24,433 nt of DNA. It comes from JANWZL01 sp037445185. Lineage in GTDB: Bacteria; Pseudomonadota; Gammaproteobacteria; Burkholderiales; Thiobacillaceae. The stretch is taken from assembly GCA_037445185.1 (NCBI GenBank), contig JBBIKZ010000024.1, forward strand, positions 1 to 24,433, given 5' to 3'. A program made the position numbers and the translations under genes. The notes below the pieces were generated by a model. The model was given only the letters and a program-made list of their open reading frames with translations. It was not told the origin of the DNA and ran no database searches. The number at the start of each line of letters is the position of its first letter. Positions within the stretch are counted from its first letter, which is position 1. Of this stretch, positions 21,489-24,433 are shown piece by piece.

Positions 21489-22370
21489 TCAGCCATGCCG
21501 TCGGGTTCCGGCGAGGAGGACCCAGCCGTCCTCGCAGCCGGCGGGCAGGAGATCGAACCAGCGGGCGTAGGCGGCGATGACCTCGTCTGCCTGGGTCTCC
21601 AGGATGCCGGACAGGACGATGCGCCCGCCGGGGCGCACGCGGGTGGCCAGCAGAGGCGCCAGTGCCCGCAGTGGGTTGGTGAGGATGTTGGCGACCAGGA
21701 TGTCCGCCTGCAGGGTCGGCACCTCATCCGGCAGGCCGAACGTGGCTTGGATGTGGTTGCGCAGTGCGTTGTCTCGCGCTGCCGTCACTGCCTGGGAGTC
21801 GATGTCGACGCCGACGACGCGCGCGGCGCCCAGCTTGGCCGCAGCGATGGCCAGGATACCCGAACCGCAGCCGTAGTCGAGTACCGTCTCGCCGCCCCGG
21901 ATGTGCCCCGCCAGCCAGGTGAGACAGAGCCGCGTGGTGGGATGGCTGCCGGTGCCGAAGGCGAGCCCCGGATCCAGTTCGATGTTCACCGCCTCCGGGC
22001 ACGGCGCCGCATGCCAGGAGGGCACGATCCACAGGCGGTCGGTGATGCGTATGGGTTCGAACTGGGCCTGGGTCAGGCGCACCCAATCTTGTTCGGGGAC
22101 CGCCTCGACCTTGTGCTCGGTGGCGGTGTCAAGACCCAGGCGGTCGAGCAGGGCGGCCACATCGGTGTCGCCCGGCAGCAAGGCGACCACCCAGTTGCGC
22201 CGCCACGCCCGTGGCTCGGCCTCGCCCGGTTCGCCGAACTGGGCCTCCTCGGCAGGCGTCCCGGCATCCCTATCCTCGGTCGAGACCGCCAGCGCCCCTG
22301 CCGCCAGCAAGGCGTCCGCCAGGGCCTCGGCCTCATCCCGGACGGCGGCAATACGCAGGGACAGCCACAT
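21489..22370 (-). CDS. prmA: Ribosomal protein L11 methyltransferase
   Basis: This encodes 293 residues and trimethylates ribosomal protein L11 using SAM. The N-terminal L11-recognition domain (about 1-65) is followed by a linker and a Rossmann methyltransferase domain. Motifs are ELDPGLAFGTGSHPTT (131-146), VLDYGCGSGILAIAA (163-177, SAM loop), VVGVDID and VANIL (226-230). The start MWLSLRIAAV matches the family N-terminus, so it looks correct. However, the 23-bp end of an inserted element lies only 5 bases upstream and no ribosome binding site remains visible. It is the second gene in accC-prmA-DUF3426. Confidence 0.96.
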   Translation of the reverse strand: MWLSLRIAAVRDEAEALADALLAAGALAVSTEDRDAGTPAEEAQFGEPGEAEPRAWRRNWVVALLPGDTDVAALLDRLGLDTATEHKVEAVPEQDWVRLTQAQFEPIRITDRLWIVPSWHAAPCPEAVNIELDPGLAFGTGSHPTTRLCLTWLAGHIRGGETVLDYGCGSGILAIAAAKLGAARVVGVDIDSQAVTAARDNALRNHIQATFGLPDEVPTLQADILVANILTNPLRALAPLLATRVRPGGRIVLSGILETQADEVIAAYARWFDLLPAGCEDGWVLLAGTRRHG

Positions 22371-22375
22371 GTGGG

Positions 22376-22613
22376 TTCAACCCAGATTTGTCATTAGGCC
22401 GGCCAGTGCCTTCGTTGGTCATACAGGCATGCTTGAAGGCATCGCCATTGCCACGCCACCACGGCCTGCACGCGCCAGGGCCTCCGTCTGGCGGCAGTAT
22501 CAAGCCCGTTCACTTAGCCCTCGAGGGACACCATGGGCTCGTTGCCCGTGCGCAATTCTGCTCGCCATACGACTCGCCATCATCGCGTGCCCTAATGACA
22601 AATCTGGGTTGAA
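22376..22613. mobile_element. 238-bp element with perfect 23-bp terminal inverted repeats
   Basis: The 23 bases at 22376-22398 (beginning TTCAACCCAG, ending GTCATTAGG) are the exact reverse complement of 22591-22613. GGG stands at both outer borders (22373-22375 and 22614-22616), which may be a 3-bp target duplication. The interior has no complete gene. Short frames reading outward on both strands end in MTNLG-stop, because the stop lies inside the inverted repeat. This is best read as a non-autonomous (deleted) insertion sequence or MITE. It fills most of the 307-base gap between accC and prmA; the remainder (22614-22677) shows nothing further. Confidence 0.75.
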
Positions 22614-22677
22614 GGGCTGCTCGGGGCAGATGTACAGATGTCGGTTGCACCAGCAGTGTTGTTGTGCCCAACCCCGT

Positions 22678-24027
<1,350 letters not shown>

Positions 24028-24038
24028 GGGCTAGCGAT

Positions 24039-24072
24039 GCCTGCGCCGATAGGCCAGCTTCTAGGGCAACTT
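24039..24072. repeat. Degenerate repeat remnant next to accC
   Basis: This stretch resembles the tail of the 149-bp unit that follows. GCCTGCGCCGA (24039-24049) is identical to the unit at 24186-24196, and AACTTG (24068-24073) parallels AACTCG at the next unit junction. The bases between differ in sequence and are two fewer in number. It appears to be the worn end of the array, starting about 12 bases from the accC start codon. Confidence 0.5.
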
Positions 24073-24433
24073 GCGTTCATCCGCGTCATCCGATGATGAA
24101 CAAGGGTTCACCATATTCCACCGGCTGTCCATTTTGGCTCCGGCCGGTCGCTGGCGCGACCTTGACCTGGGCTGCGCCCAGGTCAGCCTGCGCCGAAATG
24201 GACAGCCTCATCGGAAAACTCGCGTTCATCCGCGTCATCCGATGATGAACAAGGGTTCACCATATTCCACCGGCTGTCCATTTTGGCTCCGGCCGGTCGC
24301 TGGCGCGACCTTGACCTGGGCTGCGCCCAGGTCAGCCTGCGCCGAAATGGACAGCCTCATCGGAAAACTCGCGTTCATCCGCGTCATCCGATGATGAACA
24401 AGGGTTCACCATATTCCACCGGCTGTCCATTTT
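24073..24433. repeat. Tandem array of 149-bp structured repeats
   Basis: Two full identical units (24073-24221, 24222-24370) and 63 bases of a third (24371-24433) run head to tail off the window end. Each unit is highly foldable. In unit 1 the pairs are CCGATGA (24090-24096) with TCATCGG (24208-24214), TGAAC/GTTCA (24097-24110), a 16-bp arm at 24123-24138 with 24192-24207 (one G-T pair), GGTCGC/GCGACC (24146-24161), and GACCTGGGC/GCCCAGGTC (24164-24184). The unit length is not a multiple of three and frames are not conserved between copies, so it is non-coding. It occupies the interval where accB-accC linkage is expected. Confidence 0.9.

Noticed and set aside
24071..24394. A plus-strand frame of 107 codons with an internal repeated peptide in the tandem array
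   Set aside because: The 149-bp unit is not divisible by three, so each copy is read in a different frame. The apparent peptide is a by-product of the repeat.
24073..24433. CRISPR array or integron attC array
   Set aside because: Units are 149 bp and identical throughout, without short repeats and variable spacers and without cassette genes between them. No cas or integrase gene is present.

Overview
The window is GC-rich bacterial chromosome, most likely from a gammaproteobacterium. The protein sequences and the accC-prmA-DUF3426 neighbourhood fit that class. infA lying between secY and rpmJ, a four-cysteine S4 and a split glycine decarboxylase (gcvPA/gcvPB) point away from enterics and towards purple-sulfur or halophilic lineages, but the order or genus cannot be fixed from sequence reading alone. 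The window opens inside tuf and closes inside a tandem repeat. Both are sequences on which assemblies often break, so it may be a whole contig.

Region 1 (1-14398, + strand) is the S10-spc-alpha ribosomal supercluster: tuf(3' end)-rpsJ-rplC-rplD-rplW-rplB-rpsS-rplV-rpsC-rplP-rpmC-rpsQ // rplN-rplX-rplE-rpsN-rpsH-rplF-rplR-rpsE-rpmD-rplO-secY-infA-rpmJ // rpsM-rpsK-rpsD-rpoA-rplQ. It ends at a perfect 15-bp-stem bidirectional terminator. Sigma70-like promoters can be read before rpsJ, before rplN and before rpsM, matching the classical three-operon division. The rpsQ/rplN junction carries a 143-bp MITE-like element with 11-bp perfect inverted ends and a CTAA duplication that includes the rpsQ stop codon. 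It is followed by a hairpin-plus-T-tract that physically overlaps the spc promoter.

Region 2 (14399-20463) is a convergent, minus-strand glycine-cleavage operon: tandem glycine riboswitch-gcvT-gcvH-gcvPA-tpx-gcvPB-dgkA. A Tpx-type thiol peroxidase sits between the two halves of the P-protein, and a diacylglycerol kinase overlaps the end of gcvPB by an ATGA junction. Glycine binding would be expected to turn on the cleavage system and, if the genes are co-transcribed, the peroxidase and kinase too.

Region 3 (20464-24433, minus strand) is accC-prmA-DUF3426 zinc-ribbon protein. Both intervals upstream of its first two genes are invaded by repeats. A 238-bp element with perfect 23-bp terminal inverted repeats lies 5 bp upstream of prmA. 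A head-to-tail array of an identical 149-bp, highly structured repeat lies upstream of accC, where accB is normally found. These three non-coding elements (5358-5500, 22376-22613, 24039-24433) are the least explained parts of the window. I saw no CRISPR, tRNA or rRNA.
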